DNA of 14,950 nucleotides, taken from the NCBI GenBank assembly GCA_963609975.1, contig CAVDMD010000056.1:1-14950 (forward strand). Direction: 5' to 3'. Both the position numbers and the translations under genes were made by a program. Shown in pieces: positions 1-6,784 of this stretch; within the stretch, counting starts at the first letter, position 1, and the number at the start of each line of letters is the position of its first letter. The notes beneath the pieces were generated by a model. That model had not been told where the DNA came from and did no database searches. It saw only the letters and a program-made list of their open reading frames with translations. The DNA comes from UMGS973 sp963609975. Its GTDB lineage: Bacteria; Bacillota; Clostridia; Peptostreptococcales; Anaerovoracaceae.

Positions 1-54
1 GTTACAACCGGCAAATATCCGGGAGCAATAGGCAGAATCTGCTTTGAAAAATAG
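1..54 (+). CDS. C-terminal end of an unidentified rightward gene (partial)
   Basis: Reading from base 1 in frame 1 gives 17 codons ending in TAG at 52-54 (VTTGKYPGAIGRICFEK). The codons (AGA, ATA, GGC) match those of the neighbours. A hairpin followed by four T's on the same strand begins 10 bases after the stop, as expected at the end of a real gene. Too little remains to name the product. The other two forward frames hit stops within about 45 bases. The call rests on the stop-terminator arrangement, so it is an inference. Confidence 0.4.
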   Translation, partial: VTTGKYPGAIGRICFEK

Positions 55-64
55 CAGATAAACG

Positions 65-90
65 GGCATCATCACGGCATGGTGCCTTTT
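65..90 (+). terminator. Probable rho-independent terminator of the gene ending at 54
   Basis: GGCATCA (65-71) pairs with TGGTGCC (80-86) over 7 bp, including one G-T wobble, around an 8-base loop, and is followed by TTTT at 87-90. It lies just after the stop at 54 on the same strand. The T-tract is short, so termination may be partial. Confidence 0.5.
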
Positions 91-120
91 GGGATATTAA
101 CCGGATAAATAACGGCATAC

Positions 121-154
121 AAAAAGGGGAGCGCAGACAGGTGCATTCCCCTTT
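121..154 (-). terminator. Rho-independent terminator of the leftward four-gene operon
   Basis: AAAGGGGA (123-130) pairs with TCCCCTTT (147-154); an inner GCGC/GTGC stem may extend it. Read on the minus strand the hairpin is followed by a run of T's (complement of the A's at 121-125). It lies about 10 bases beyond the stop of the UPF0210 gene, where the leftward transcript should end. Confidence 0.7.
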
Positions 155-164
155 GGCATATAAT

Positions 165-1523
165 TTAATTTTTGAGAGCCTGCATAGGAGCAGGAATACG
201 TCCGCCTCTGTTAATCATTACAGCAGGGGATTTTTTGCTGACATTCATTACAGGACCTCTGCCTAAAAGTCCTCCGAAATCAAGCTCGTCGCCTTCATTA
301 AGACCGATTGCGGGTATCACTCTGACTGCGGTTGTTTTGGAGTTTACCATGCCTATTGCGGCCTCGTCGGCTATAATTGCGGATATTGTTTCGGCAGGTG
401 TGCTGCCGGGTATTACTATCATATCAAGGCCAACAGAGCATACAGCCGTCATGGCTTCAAGCTTTTCGATTGTAAGTGACTTGTCTCTTGCTGCGGCAAT
501 CATGCCGGCATCCTCTGTCACAGGTATGAATGCGCCCGAAAGCCCTCCAACGTTTGAGGAGGCCATAACACCGCCTTTTTTGACTGCATCGTTTAACATT
601 GCAAGGGCTGCTGTAGTACCGCAGGCTCCGCACTGCTCAAGGCCGATTTCCTCAAGTATATATGCAACCGAATCTCCTATTGCGGGAGTCGGTGCAAGCG
701 ACAGGTCTATAATTCCAAAAGGCACGCCTAAAGCTTTAGAGGCTTCAGCGCCCACAAGCTGTCCCATTCTTGTGATTTTGAATGCTGTTTTTTTGATTTT
801 GTCCGCAATCTCGTTTAACGGTGCGTCTTTTGGCATCTTGGCAAGGGCTGCTCTAACAACTCCGGGTCCTGAAACACCTACATTAAGAACACAGTCAGGC
901 TCTCCGACTCCATGAAATGCTCCGGCCATAAACGGATTGTCCTCAGGAGCATTGCAGAATACAACCAGCTTGGCGGCGCCTATGCACTGATTGTCCTTTG
1001 TAAGCTCTGCTGACTTTCTGACTGCTTCTCCCATCATCTTCACAGCATCCATATTTATGCCGGTTTTGGTTGATCCCACATTGACGGAGGAGCATACGAA
1101 CTCTGTTTCGGCGAGCGCTCTTGGTATTGACTCTATCAGTTCTCTGTCGCCTGCAGAAAACCCTTTCTGAACAAGCGCCGAATAGCCGCCTATGAAATTT
1201 ACGCCTATATCCTTTGCGGCGCGGTCAAGTGTTCTGGCATATTTAACCGGATCTCCGCCTGAGGCTGCAGCCAGCATTGCTATGGGAGTTACCGATACTC
1301 TTTTGTTAACGATTGGAATATCGTATTTTTTCTCGATGGCTTCCCCTGTGCTGACAAGATCTTTTGCCAGTCTGTATATTTTGCTGTAGACCTTTTCACA
1401 GGATCTGTCTATGTCGGAGTCACAGCAGTCGAGAAGGGAGATGCCCATGGTTATTGTTCTTATGTCAAGGTTCTCCTCCTGTATCATGGTTATGGTTTCC
1501 ATGATGTCTGTCATATTTAGCAT
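165..1523 (-). CDS. UPF0210 (PFL-like) family protein
   Basis: A 452-residue protein of the UPF0210/DUF711 family, usually annotated 'PFL family protein' because its fold resembles pyruvate formate-lyase. Family features visible here are the N-terminal segment ending in NLDIRTITMGISLLDC, Gly- and Ala-rich central blocks (GVGEPDCVLNVGVSGPGVV, LEQCGACGTTAALAMLND) and the C-terminal GRGPVMNVSKKSPAVMINRG. Length matches the family (about 450). No glycyl-radical motif (RVxGY type) is present near the C-terminus, so it is not an ordinary glycyl-radical enzyme. The start ATG at 1521-1523 has AGGAGG (complement of 1530-1535) 6 bases upstream; this site overlaps the stop of the upstream ACT gene, which suggests translational coupling. 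Last gene of the leftward operon. The cellular role of the family is not established; the recurrent ACT partner suggests control by a small ligand (inference). Confidence 0.93.
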   Translation of the reverse strand: MLNMTDIMETITMIQEENLDIRTITMGISLLDCCDSDIDRSCEKVYSKIYRLAKDLVSTGEAIEKKYDIPIVNKRVSVTPIAMLAAASGGDPVKYARTLDRAAKDIGVNFIGGYSALVQKGFSAGDRELIESIPRALAETEFVCSSVNVGSTKTGINMDAVKMMGEAVRKSAELTKDNQCIGAAKLVVFCNAPEDNPFMAGAFHGVGEPDCVLNVGVSGPGVVRAALAKMPKDAPLNEIADKIKKTAFKITRMGQLVGAEASKALGVPFGIIDLSLAPTPAIGDSVAYILEEIGLEQCGACGTTAALAMLNDAVKKGGVMASSNVGGLSGAFIPVTEDAGMIAAARDKSLTIEKLEAMTAVCSVGLDMIVIPGSTPAETISAIIADEAAIGMVNSKTTAVRVIPAIGLNEGDELDFGGLLGRGPVMNVSKKSPAVMINRGGRIPAPMQALKN

Positions 1524-1533
1524 TGTGTTCCTC

Positions 1534-1797
1534 CTAAATTCTGTGCATTGAATTGAATATGTCCTCGTGCATCACGTGTATCTGCATATCGGGAACCGCT
1601 TCCGCAATATTTTTTTTGAGAGCGTCTATCTCGCATGACATATCTGTTATGTCGATTAACATTACCATTGCAAAGTACTCCTCAAGTACCGACTGAGTAA
1701 CCTCAAGCACATTTGCGTTGGCTTCTGCGCAGGCTCCCGCAACCTTTGCAAGGATGCCTACCATATCTTTTCCTATTACTGTTACAACTGCTTTCAT
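1534..1797 (-). CDS. ACT domain-containing protein (UPF0237 family)
   Basis: An 87-residue protein consisting of a single ACT domain. It opens MKAVVTVIGKDMVGILAKVA, the typical first strand and Gly-containing loop, followed by helix 1 with the conserved N-V-L-E-V (residues about 30-34). ACT domains bind amino acids or other small ligands and usually act as regulatory subunits. UPF0237 proteins are about 90 residues and often sit directly before a UPF0210 gene, as here (10-base gap). AAGGAG (complement of 1804-1809) lies 6 bases before the ATG. Ligand and partner are unproven; pairing with the downstream UPF0210 product is inferred from gene order. Confidence 0.93.
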   Translation of the reverse strand: MKAVVTVIGKDMVGILAKVAGACAEANANVLEVTQSVLEEYFAMVMLIDITDMSCEIDALKKNIAEAVPDMQIHVMHEDIFNSMHRI

Positions 1798-1820
1798 CTT
1801 ATTCTCCTTCTGAATTTATC

Positions 1821-2834
1821 TTAACATTCTACCACAATGTATTTGTTTCTATCAAGGGTTTCTTCAGCCTTAAATGATATATGAAGACCGGGATATTTCC
1901 GGGCAAAATATTTCCTGTTGGAGCTGTTGTGCCCTGCGGCATTTGAAATATCTCCGGGGCTGCACAAAACTGTGATTTTTCCCTTGCAGGCTCTGATCTG
2001 TTTTTCTATTTCGTCTCTTGCGATGGAGCTTTCGACAAGCTGCCTGAAAGCCGGGTGATATGTGCCGCCTGTAATGGCGCCGTTTTCATTTATGATGTCG
2101 GTTGATTTGAGTCCGACCCTGATTATATTTATTCCCGCAGCATCAAGAATCCTGTACATTTTTTTGGTTGTGTCCACAGCCTCATCAAGGGTAAGGGGCG
2201 TGTATTCTCCCCTGCGGTACATTTCAAGAAGCTCTGTATCCTCAATTATTATTGTAGGATAAAGCCTTGCTATTTCGGGAGCCGCCTTTACTGTTTCATA
2301 AGCTGAATATATGCAGCTTTCGAGGCTGTCTCCGGGAAGCCCTATCATAAGCTGTATGCCCAGAGTGAAGCCGTATTCCTTAATCAGCCTGCAGGCGTCA
2401 TACACGACGGCGGCATTGTGGCCTCTGTTTGATTTTGCAAGCACGGTATCATCAAAGGACTGGACTCCAAGCTCTATGACATCTACGGAATATTTTTTCA
2501 GATTGTCAAGTATGTTTTCGTCTATGTAGTCAGGTCTTGTGGACATATGTATTTTGTCTATTATGCCGCGCTGCTTGTATTCATAAGCTATGGCAAGAAA
2601 CCTGCTTTGCTCCTCAATGGGTATGCCGGTGAAGCTGCCTCCGAAAAACGACAGCTCTATGGTATCCATGTCCATACGGCCTAATGTCGAAAGATATGTT
2701 CTGACTGTGTTTCTTACGTCTTCTTCGGTGACATCGCCCTGCCTTGCCGTTATTTTTTTCTGATTGCAGAAAACACAGTCGTTGGGGCAGCCGCGATGAC
2801 TTATGAAAACGGGTATTATTGCGTGTTTTTTCAT
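1821..2834 (-). CDS. Radical SAM protein, Elp3-like core without acetyltransferase domain
   Basis: A 337-residue radical SAM enzyme. The 4Fe-4S/SAM motif CxxxCxxC is at residues 16-23 (C16, C20, C23 in GCPNDCVFCNQ), followed by FFGGSFTG at about 63-70, a SAM-binding glycine motif seen in Elp3/HemN-like proteins. Later blocks include STRPDYID (about 97-104), ELGVQSFDD (about 121-129) and a QLMIGLPGDS segment near 160-169. The C-terminal part resembles the radical-SAM C-terminal extension. It is far shorter than true Elp3 (over 500 residues) and lacks the GNAT acetyltransferase domain, so it should not be called a tRNA acetylating enzyme. Substrate unknown. The start ATG overlaps the stop of the DUF6873 gene by ATGA (2831-2834), implying coupled translation; the ACT gene follows 23 bases later. 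Confidence 0.9.
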   Translation of the reverse strand: MKKHAIIPVFISHRGCPNDCVFCNQKKITARQGDVTEEDVRNTVRTYLSTLGRMDMDTIELSFFGGSFTGIPIEEQSRFLAIAYEYKQRGIIDKIHMSTRPDYIDENILDNLKKYSVDVIELGVQSFDDTVLAKSNRGHNAAVVYDACRLIKEYGFTLGIQLMIGLPGDSLESCIYSAYETVKAAPEIARLYPTIIIEDTELLEMYRRGEYTPLTLDEAVDTTKKMYRILDAAGINIIRVGLKSTDIINENGAITGGTYHPAFRQLVESSIARDEIEKQIRACKGKITVLCSPGDISNAAGHNSSNRKYFARKYPGLHISFKAEETLDRNKYIVVEC

Positions 2835-3448
2835 ATGATTGAGCCTATGTCCTCCAGTGGATAATCAAAGTATTTTATATTAAGGCCTCTGCTTTCGATA
2901 AAGGCCTGTATTTCATCATAATCGGGGTGGGCGGATATATCGCCGTTGAATATTATTTCATTTCCGATGCGGCCGCAGGTGCCTCCGATGAAGCCGTATT
3001 CAAAGCCCTTTAGTATTATGTGTCCGGGTCTTATGAGCAGCGCGTCAAGGCATGGTGAGACAGCCTTGAAGATGCCCCTGTCAGATGTGATTACAGAGGT
3101 TTCGTCTATTACTGCGGTATTGCATTTGGCATATCCCTGTTTCACATTGATTATTTGCATTTCCTTTGCCTTTGCGGCGTCAAGCAGACGTCCGGCAGTA
3201 TATGCTGTATTGTGTATGAAATATCTGCCTGTGCAGGCGGCATTGAACGCTATGTCGTCAGGATAGCTGTATCCGATTTCAGATGGCTTTGCATGAATTA
3301 TCTCATCTCCGAGTCTGCACATATATATGTCTGCGTGCGAGGCAATCTGAGGATAGACAAGCTCTGTCGCATACACGATATGAACATCATCCAGTGTGTT
3401 AAGATATTTTTTCAGAGCTTCTCCTGCGTTTTCGGATATGTATATCAA
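2831..3448 (-). CDS. DUF6873-family protein (predicted GME fold)
   Basis: A 205-residue protein that I recognise as resembling DUF6873, a family assigned to the guanidino-group-modifying-enzyme (GME) fold shared with arginine deiminases and dimethylargininases. Visible features are a DIAFNAACTGRYFIHN block (about 64-79), VKQGYAKCNTAVID (about 102-115), a TSDRGI segment, and GFIGGTCGRIGNEIIFNGD (about 151-170), where C and H/N/D residues could form an active site. Enzymatic activity has not been assigned to my knowledge. First gene of the leftward operon, overlapping the radical SAM gene by 4 bases. The start codon is TTG (complement of CAA at 3446-3448), strongly supported by the ten-base ribosome binding site AGGAGGTGAT 5 bases upstream. 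Family assignment is from memory of conserved blocks. Confidence 0.78.
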   Translation of the reverse strand: MIYISENAGEALKKYLNTLDDVHIVYATELVYPQIASHADIYMCRLGDEIIHAKPSEIGYSYPDDIAFNAACTGRYFIHNTAYTAGRLLDAAKAKEMQIINVKQGYAKCNTAVIDETSVITSDRGIFKAVSPCLDALLIRPGHIILKGFEYGFIGGTCGRIGNEIIFNGDISAHPDYDEIQAFIESRGLNIKYFDYPLEDIGSII

Positions 3449-3453
3449 CTGAA

Positions 3454-3463
3454 ATCACCTCCT
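3454..3463 (-). promoter_or_regulatory. Very strong Shine-Dalgarno site for a TTG start
   Basis: On the minus strand this reads AGGAGGTGAT, complementary over ten bases to the usual 3' end of bacterial 16S rRNA. It sits 5 bases before the TTG that begins the DUF6873 gene. No ATG or GTG start lies at a suitable distance, so it decides the start. Confidence 0.85.
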
Positions 3464-3565
3464 GCCCTATCTATTATACATTATATTTGTGGAAAAACCA
3501 TAGGATTTGTAGTATACTATAAATTCAGACAGGCAGAATACACAGGATATACAGGGAGAAGTATT
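3464..3565. promoter_or_regulatory. Divergent promoter region between DUF6873 gene and ung
   Basis: Both flanking genes read outward from here. On the plus strand TATACT (3513-3518) is a likely -10 for ung, with a weak -35 candidate TGGAAA (3490-3495) at 17 bases. On the minus strand two TATAAT-like boxes lie within about 3472-3486, without a good -35. The ung ribosome binding site AGGGAG (3553-3558) is 7 bases before its ATG. Exact transcription starts cannot be fixed by eye. Confidence 0.45.
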
Positions 3566-4237
3566 ATGGTTAATATAGGTAATGAATGGGATGAAATATT
3601 AAAAGGGGAGTTTGACAGGGATTACTATCAGAAACTCAGGCAGTTTCTGATAAGCGAATACAGATCCAGAAGAATATATCCTGATATGTACGATATATTC
3701 AATGCGCTTAAATATACGTCATACGGCGATGTGAAGGCGGTCATACTGGGGCAGGATCCGTATCATCAGCCGGGGCAGGCTCACGGGCTTTGCTTCTCGG
3801 TCAAAAAAGGAGTCAGAATACCGCCGTCACTTGTGAATATATATAAGGAGCTTGAAAATGACACAGGCATTAAACCGCCGTCACACGGGTGCCTTACCGA
3901 CTGGGCGGAGCATGGAGTGCTGCTTCTTAATGCGACACTGACGGTAAGAGAGGGACAGCCTATGTCACATGCGGGCAGAGGCTGGGAAATATTCACAGAT
4001 CATGTGATAGAGCTTCTCAACAAGAGAGAGAAGCCGATGGTTTTCATACTTTGGGGCAACAATGCAAAAGCAAAGAAAAAAATGATAACAAATCCCGCGC
4101 ATCTGGTTCTGGAGGGCGCTCATCCGAGTCCTCTTGGAGCACACAAAGGCTTTTGGGACGGTAAATATTTTTCAAAGACCAACGAATTTCTCGAAGCAAA
4201 CGGCATAGAGCAAATTGACTGGTCAATCAAAGAATAA
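3566..4237 (+). CDS. ung: Uracil-DNA glycosylase (family 1)
   Basis: A 223-residue family 1 uracil-DNA glycosylase, which removes uracil from DNA and starts base excision repair. The water-activating motif GQDPYH carries the catalytic Asp at residue 64, and the DNA-intercalation/His motif HPSPLGAHKGF carries His186, almost the same numbering as the E. coli enzyme (D64, H187). Other family blocks are GLCFSV (uracil pocket), LLNATLTV and FILWGNNAK. The last residue of the usual HPSPLS motif is Gly here. The reading frame is open upstream to 3155, but the ATG at 3566 has AGGGAG 7 bases before it and gives the normal family length and N-terminus, whereas longer starts lie inside the divergent DUF6873 gene. 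Probably first gene of a unit with lemA and the DUF2207 gene (17-base gap). Confidence 0.97.
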   Translation: MVNIGNEWDEILKGEFDRDYYQKLRQFLISEYRSRRIYPDMYDIFNALKYTSYGDVKAVILGQDPYHQPGQAHGLCFSVKKGVRIPPSLVNIYKELENDTGIKPPSHGCLTDWAEHGVLLLNATLTVREGQPMSHAGRGWEIFTDHVIELLNKREKPMVFILWGNNAKAKKKMITNPAHLVLEGAHPSPLGAHKGFWDGKYFSKTNEFLEANGIEQIDWSIKE

Positions 4238-4254
4238 CAGGAGGATTTATTGAA

Positions 4255-4812
4255 ATGAGTATCGGAATTATTATTGCAATCGCGGTTATAGCTGTGCTGG
4301 TTATCTGGTTTATAGCTATGTACAACGGATTTGTAAAAATCAGAAACAGAGTGGATGAGGCATTTGCCACTATTGATGTCTACCTCAAAAAGAGATATGA
4401 CCTGATTCCGAACCTTGTTGAAACAGTCAAAGGCTATGCTGCTCACGAGGAGGGCACTCTCGAAAAGGTTGTGCAGGCAAGAAATATGGCGCAGTCCGCA
4501 AGCAGCGAGCATGAAAAGATAGAGGCGGACAATATGCTTTCGGGAACTCTCAAATCTCTGTTTGCGGTGGCAGAAGGATATCCTGACCTCAAAGCAAATA
4601 CAAACTTTATCGATCTTCAGAATCAGCTTAAAGCTGTCGAAGAGGATATAGCCAATGCAAGGAAATACTACAATGCGGTTGTAAGAGAGTTTAACACCAA
4701 AAGAGAGGTGTTCCCTTCAAATATTATTGCGGGGATGTTCAGGTTTGGAGCAAGACCTCTTTATGAAGTTGAAACGGCAGAAGAAAGACAGAATGTTAAA
4801 GTACAGTTCTGA
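4255..4812 (+). CDS. LemA family protein
   Basis: A 185-residue LemA-family protein. A single N-terminal membrane helix (residues about 3-22, rich in Ile, Val and Ala) is followed by the signature NRVDEAFATIDVYLKKRYDL, a helical body (LIPNLVETVKGYAAHE, VVQARNMAQS, YPDLKAN) and the typical end NARKYYNAVVREFNTKRE with FPSNIIAG. LemA proteins are membrane-anchored helical-bundle proteins with the bulk of the domain outside the membrane; their molecular function is unknown. The ribosome binding site AGGAGG (4239-4244) is 10 bases before the ATG. The next gene, a DUF2207 protein, starts 11 bases after the stop; this pairing recurs in many bacteria and suggests that the two work together at the cell envelope (inference). 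Confidence 0.96.
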   Translation: MSIGIIIAIAVIAVLVIWFIAMYNGFVKIRNRVDEAFATIDVYLKKRYDLIPNLVETVKGYAAHEEGTLEKVVQARNMAQSASSEHEKIEADNMLSGTLKSLFAVAEGYPDLKANTNFIDLQNQLKAVEEDIANARKYYNAVVREFNTKREVFPSNIIAGMFRFGARPLYEVETAEERQNVKVQF

Positions 4813-4823
4813 CGGGTATTGAC

Positions 4824-6668
4824 ATGAAAAAAATATGCAGCAGAATTTTAATTGTATTTATTGCCGTATCGGTTTTTCTGAGCTGCTTTGCGGCGGCAGG
4901 CTATGCGGATTCGGCATATACGACAGAGGAATACGATGTCAGCGTCAATGTTGATGAAGACAACAGCTATACTGTGACAGAGACGATTACCGTTCACTTT
5001 CCGTCATCGCAGCATGGCATATTCAGATATATACCGACAGACGGAGTGAAAATCGACAGAATAAACGTGCAGGATTACGAATACGAGGTATATACCGAAA
5101 ACGGCAGCAAGGTTATAAAGATAGGAAGCGGAGATCTGGAGCTTCGGGGCAGCAATACCTACAGAATATCATACAGAATGAGAGTGTTTGACGACAAGGA
5201 CACCTCAAAGGATTTTTTCTATCTGGATCTGATACCTTCAGGCTGGGACAGCCCGATTGAAAATGCCTCCTGCACCATAAATATGCCAAAGAGCTTTAAT
5301 GACAAAACTCTGCGGGTCTACAGCGGCGCATACGGAGCTGACTCAAACAGCAAGGCCTCCTGCAGGACAGACGGCAATACCATAACAGTAACGGCATCAG
5401 GCCTTGACGCCTGCGAGGGCGTGACGATCCGCATGAATCTGAACGAGGGCTACTGGGTAGACCCTATGAACTATGATTATATGAAGTGGATAATCCCTTT
5501 TGTTCTGATTCTTGTTCCGATTGTTATGATTGCTTTGTGGGCGGCTTTCGGCAGGGATCCTGAGGTGGTCGAAACGATTGAGTTTTATCCGCCTGAGGGC
5601 ATGACTCCTGCAGAAATCGGATATATTGTTGACGGCAGAATAGATCAGAAGGATATGTCCTCAATGATAATGTACTTTGCCGACAGAGGGTATCTCAAAG
5701 TGACGGAGTACAGGAAAAACAAAATAATGCTGACTAAACTGCGGGATATTGAAAAAACCGAAAAATCATTTGCAAAGACAATGTTTGAAGGTCTGTTTGC
5801 AGAGTACGATGAGGTTAAGATAGATGAGCTGGGCAAGAAATTCGGTGAAAAATATCTTGCGGCAAGAGAGCAGCTTGCAGGCTATTATGCAGTCAAGGAC
5901 AGAAGGCTGTTTACTGTCAGATCAAAGGTGTTAAGAGTGACGGGCAATTTTGTAATGTGTCTGCCTGTGGCGGCTGCGGTAATATGCGCGGCATTTTATC
6001 AGCTGGAAATGATATACACTCTTGCAGCGATACCCGCAGGAATTCTGGTAATTGCAGGCGGTCTTATTATTACCTGCAGTTTTGACCGTATGTATGCACT
6101 CCCCAAAGGCAAAAAAATCGCAAGGTATCTGTGCGGATTTATAATATTTCTGGCAGGTGCGGCTGCCGGCGCGGGCTTTGTGTGGAATCTGATGAATATG
6201 TATTACGGAATAGGCGTATTTGCCTCTGCAGCTGTGACTCTGATACCTGTAATGCTTATGAAAGCAAGAACAGAAATATCGGCACAGTGGCTTGGCAAAA
6301 TACTGGGACTCAAACGGTTTATCAAAACAGCAGAGCTTCCGAAGCTTGAAAAACTGGTTTATGAAAATCCCGACTATTTCTATAACATACTGCCGTATGC
6401 ATATGTTATGGGTCTGTCAGACAAATGGGCGAAGAATTTCAATAAGATAGATATAAGGCAGCCTGAATGGTACAGCACCGGTGCGGGAGATGCGGTGTTT
6501 GATATATGGGTGTTTAATTCGCTTATGAGAAACAGCTGCAATTCGGCGGCAAATCATATTGTGTCTGCAATGCCTGATTCGGGAGGCGGTGCGGATTTCA
6601 GCAGCTTCAGCGGCGGAGGCGGCTTCTCCGGAGGCGGCTTTGGCGGCGGTGGCGGCGGAGCATGGTAA
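4824..6668 (+). CDS. DUF2207 domain-containing membrane protein
   Basis: A 614-residue envelope protein. A signal peptide (residues 1 to about 28, likely cleavage after GYA) precedes an extracytoplasmic DUF2207 domain of about 190 residues (YDVSVNVDEDNSYTVTETI, GIFRYIP, YRISYRMRV, FYLDLIPSGWDSPI). A membrane helix at about 222-243 leads to a cytoplasmic segment beginning GRDPEVVETIEFYPPEGMTPAEIGYI, which contains a small domain (about 260-340) that could be winged-helix-like. Four further hydrophobic segments follow between about 370 and 480, then a soluble part and a Gly-rich tail (FSGGGGFSGGGFGGGGGGAW). This architecture is typical of the family. Function is unknown. The ribosome binding site is weak (GACGGGT), so translation may depend on coupling with the lemA-like gene 11 bases upstream. 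No lipobox fits. Confidence 0.94.
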   Translation: MKKICSRILIVFIAVSVFLSCFAAAGYADSAYTTEEYDVSVNVDEDNSYTVTETITVHFPSSQHGIFRYIPTDGVKIDRINVQDYEYEVYTENGSKVIKIGSGDLELRGSNTYRISYRMRVFDDKDTSKDFFYLDLIPSGWDSPIENASCTINMPKSFNDKTLRVYSGAYGADSNSKASCRTDGNTITVTASGLDACEGVTIRMNLNEGYWVDPMNYDYMKWIIPFVLILVPIVMIALWAAFGRDPEVVETIEFYPPEGMTPAEIGYIVDGRIDQKDMSSMIMYFADRGYLKVTEYRKNKIMLTKLRDIEKTEKSFAKTMFEGLFAEYDEVKIDELGKKFGEKYLAAREQLAGYYAVKDRRLFTVRSKVLRVTGNFVMCLPVAAAVICAAFYQLEMIYTLAAIPAGILVIAGGLIITCSFDRMYALPKGKKIARYLCGFIIFLAGAAAGAGFVWNLMNMYYGIGVFASAAVTLIPVMLMKARTEISAQWLGKILGLKRFIKTAELPKLEKLVYENPDYFYNILPYAYVMGLSDKWAKNFNKIDIRQPEWYSTGAGDAVFDIWVFNSLMRNSCNSAANHIVSAMPDSGGGADFSSFSGGGGFSGGGFGGGGGGAW

Positions 6669-6679
6669 CAAAGATAAAT

Positions 6680-6723
6680 AAAGGCTTTTCACAGATGCTG
6701 CTGCATCTGATGAAAAGCCTTTT
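6680..6723. terminator. Bidirectional rho-independent terminator between convergent genes
   Basis: AAAGGCTTTTCA (6680-6691) pairs fully with TGAAAAGCCTTT (6711-6722). An inner stem CAGATGC/GCATCTG (6692-6698 with 6703-6709) leaves the loop TGCT and one bulged A. The hairpin is followed by T's on the plus strand and by a T-rich stretch on the minus strand (complement of AAGATAAATAAA). It serves the DUF2207 gene and can also serve the converging EamA gene. Confidence 0.9.
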
Positions 6724-6784
6724 AAGTTGCTGTTTGTTTGCCGTATGGGACATAAAAAAGCAGCAGTATACGGAATTAAAATTC

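Noticed and set aside
172..915. Plus-strand 247-codon frame opposite the UPF0210 gene
   Set aside because: It is antisense to a clearly recognised protein, has no ribosome binding site and a low-complexity Ser/Pro/Ile-rich translation.
3155..3565. N-terminal extension of Ung by 137 residues
   Set aside because: The extension lies over the divergent DUF6873 gene and the intergenic promoter region; the ATG at 3566 has a good ribosome binding site and the normal family N-terminus.
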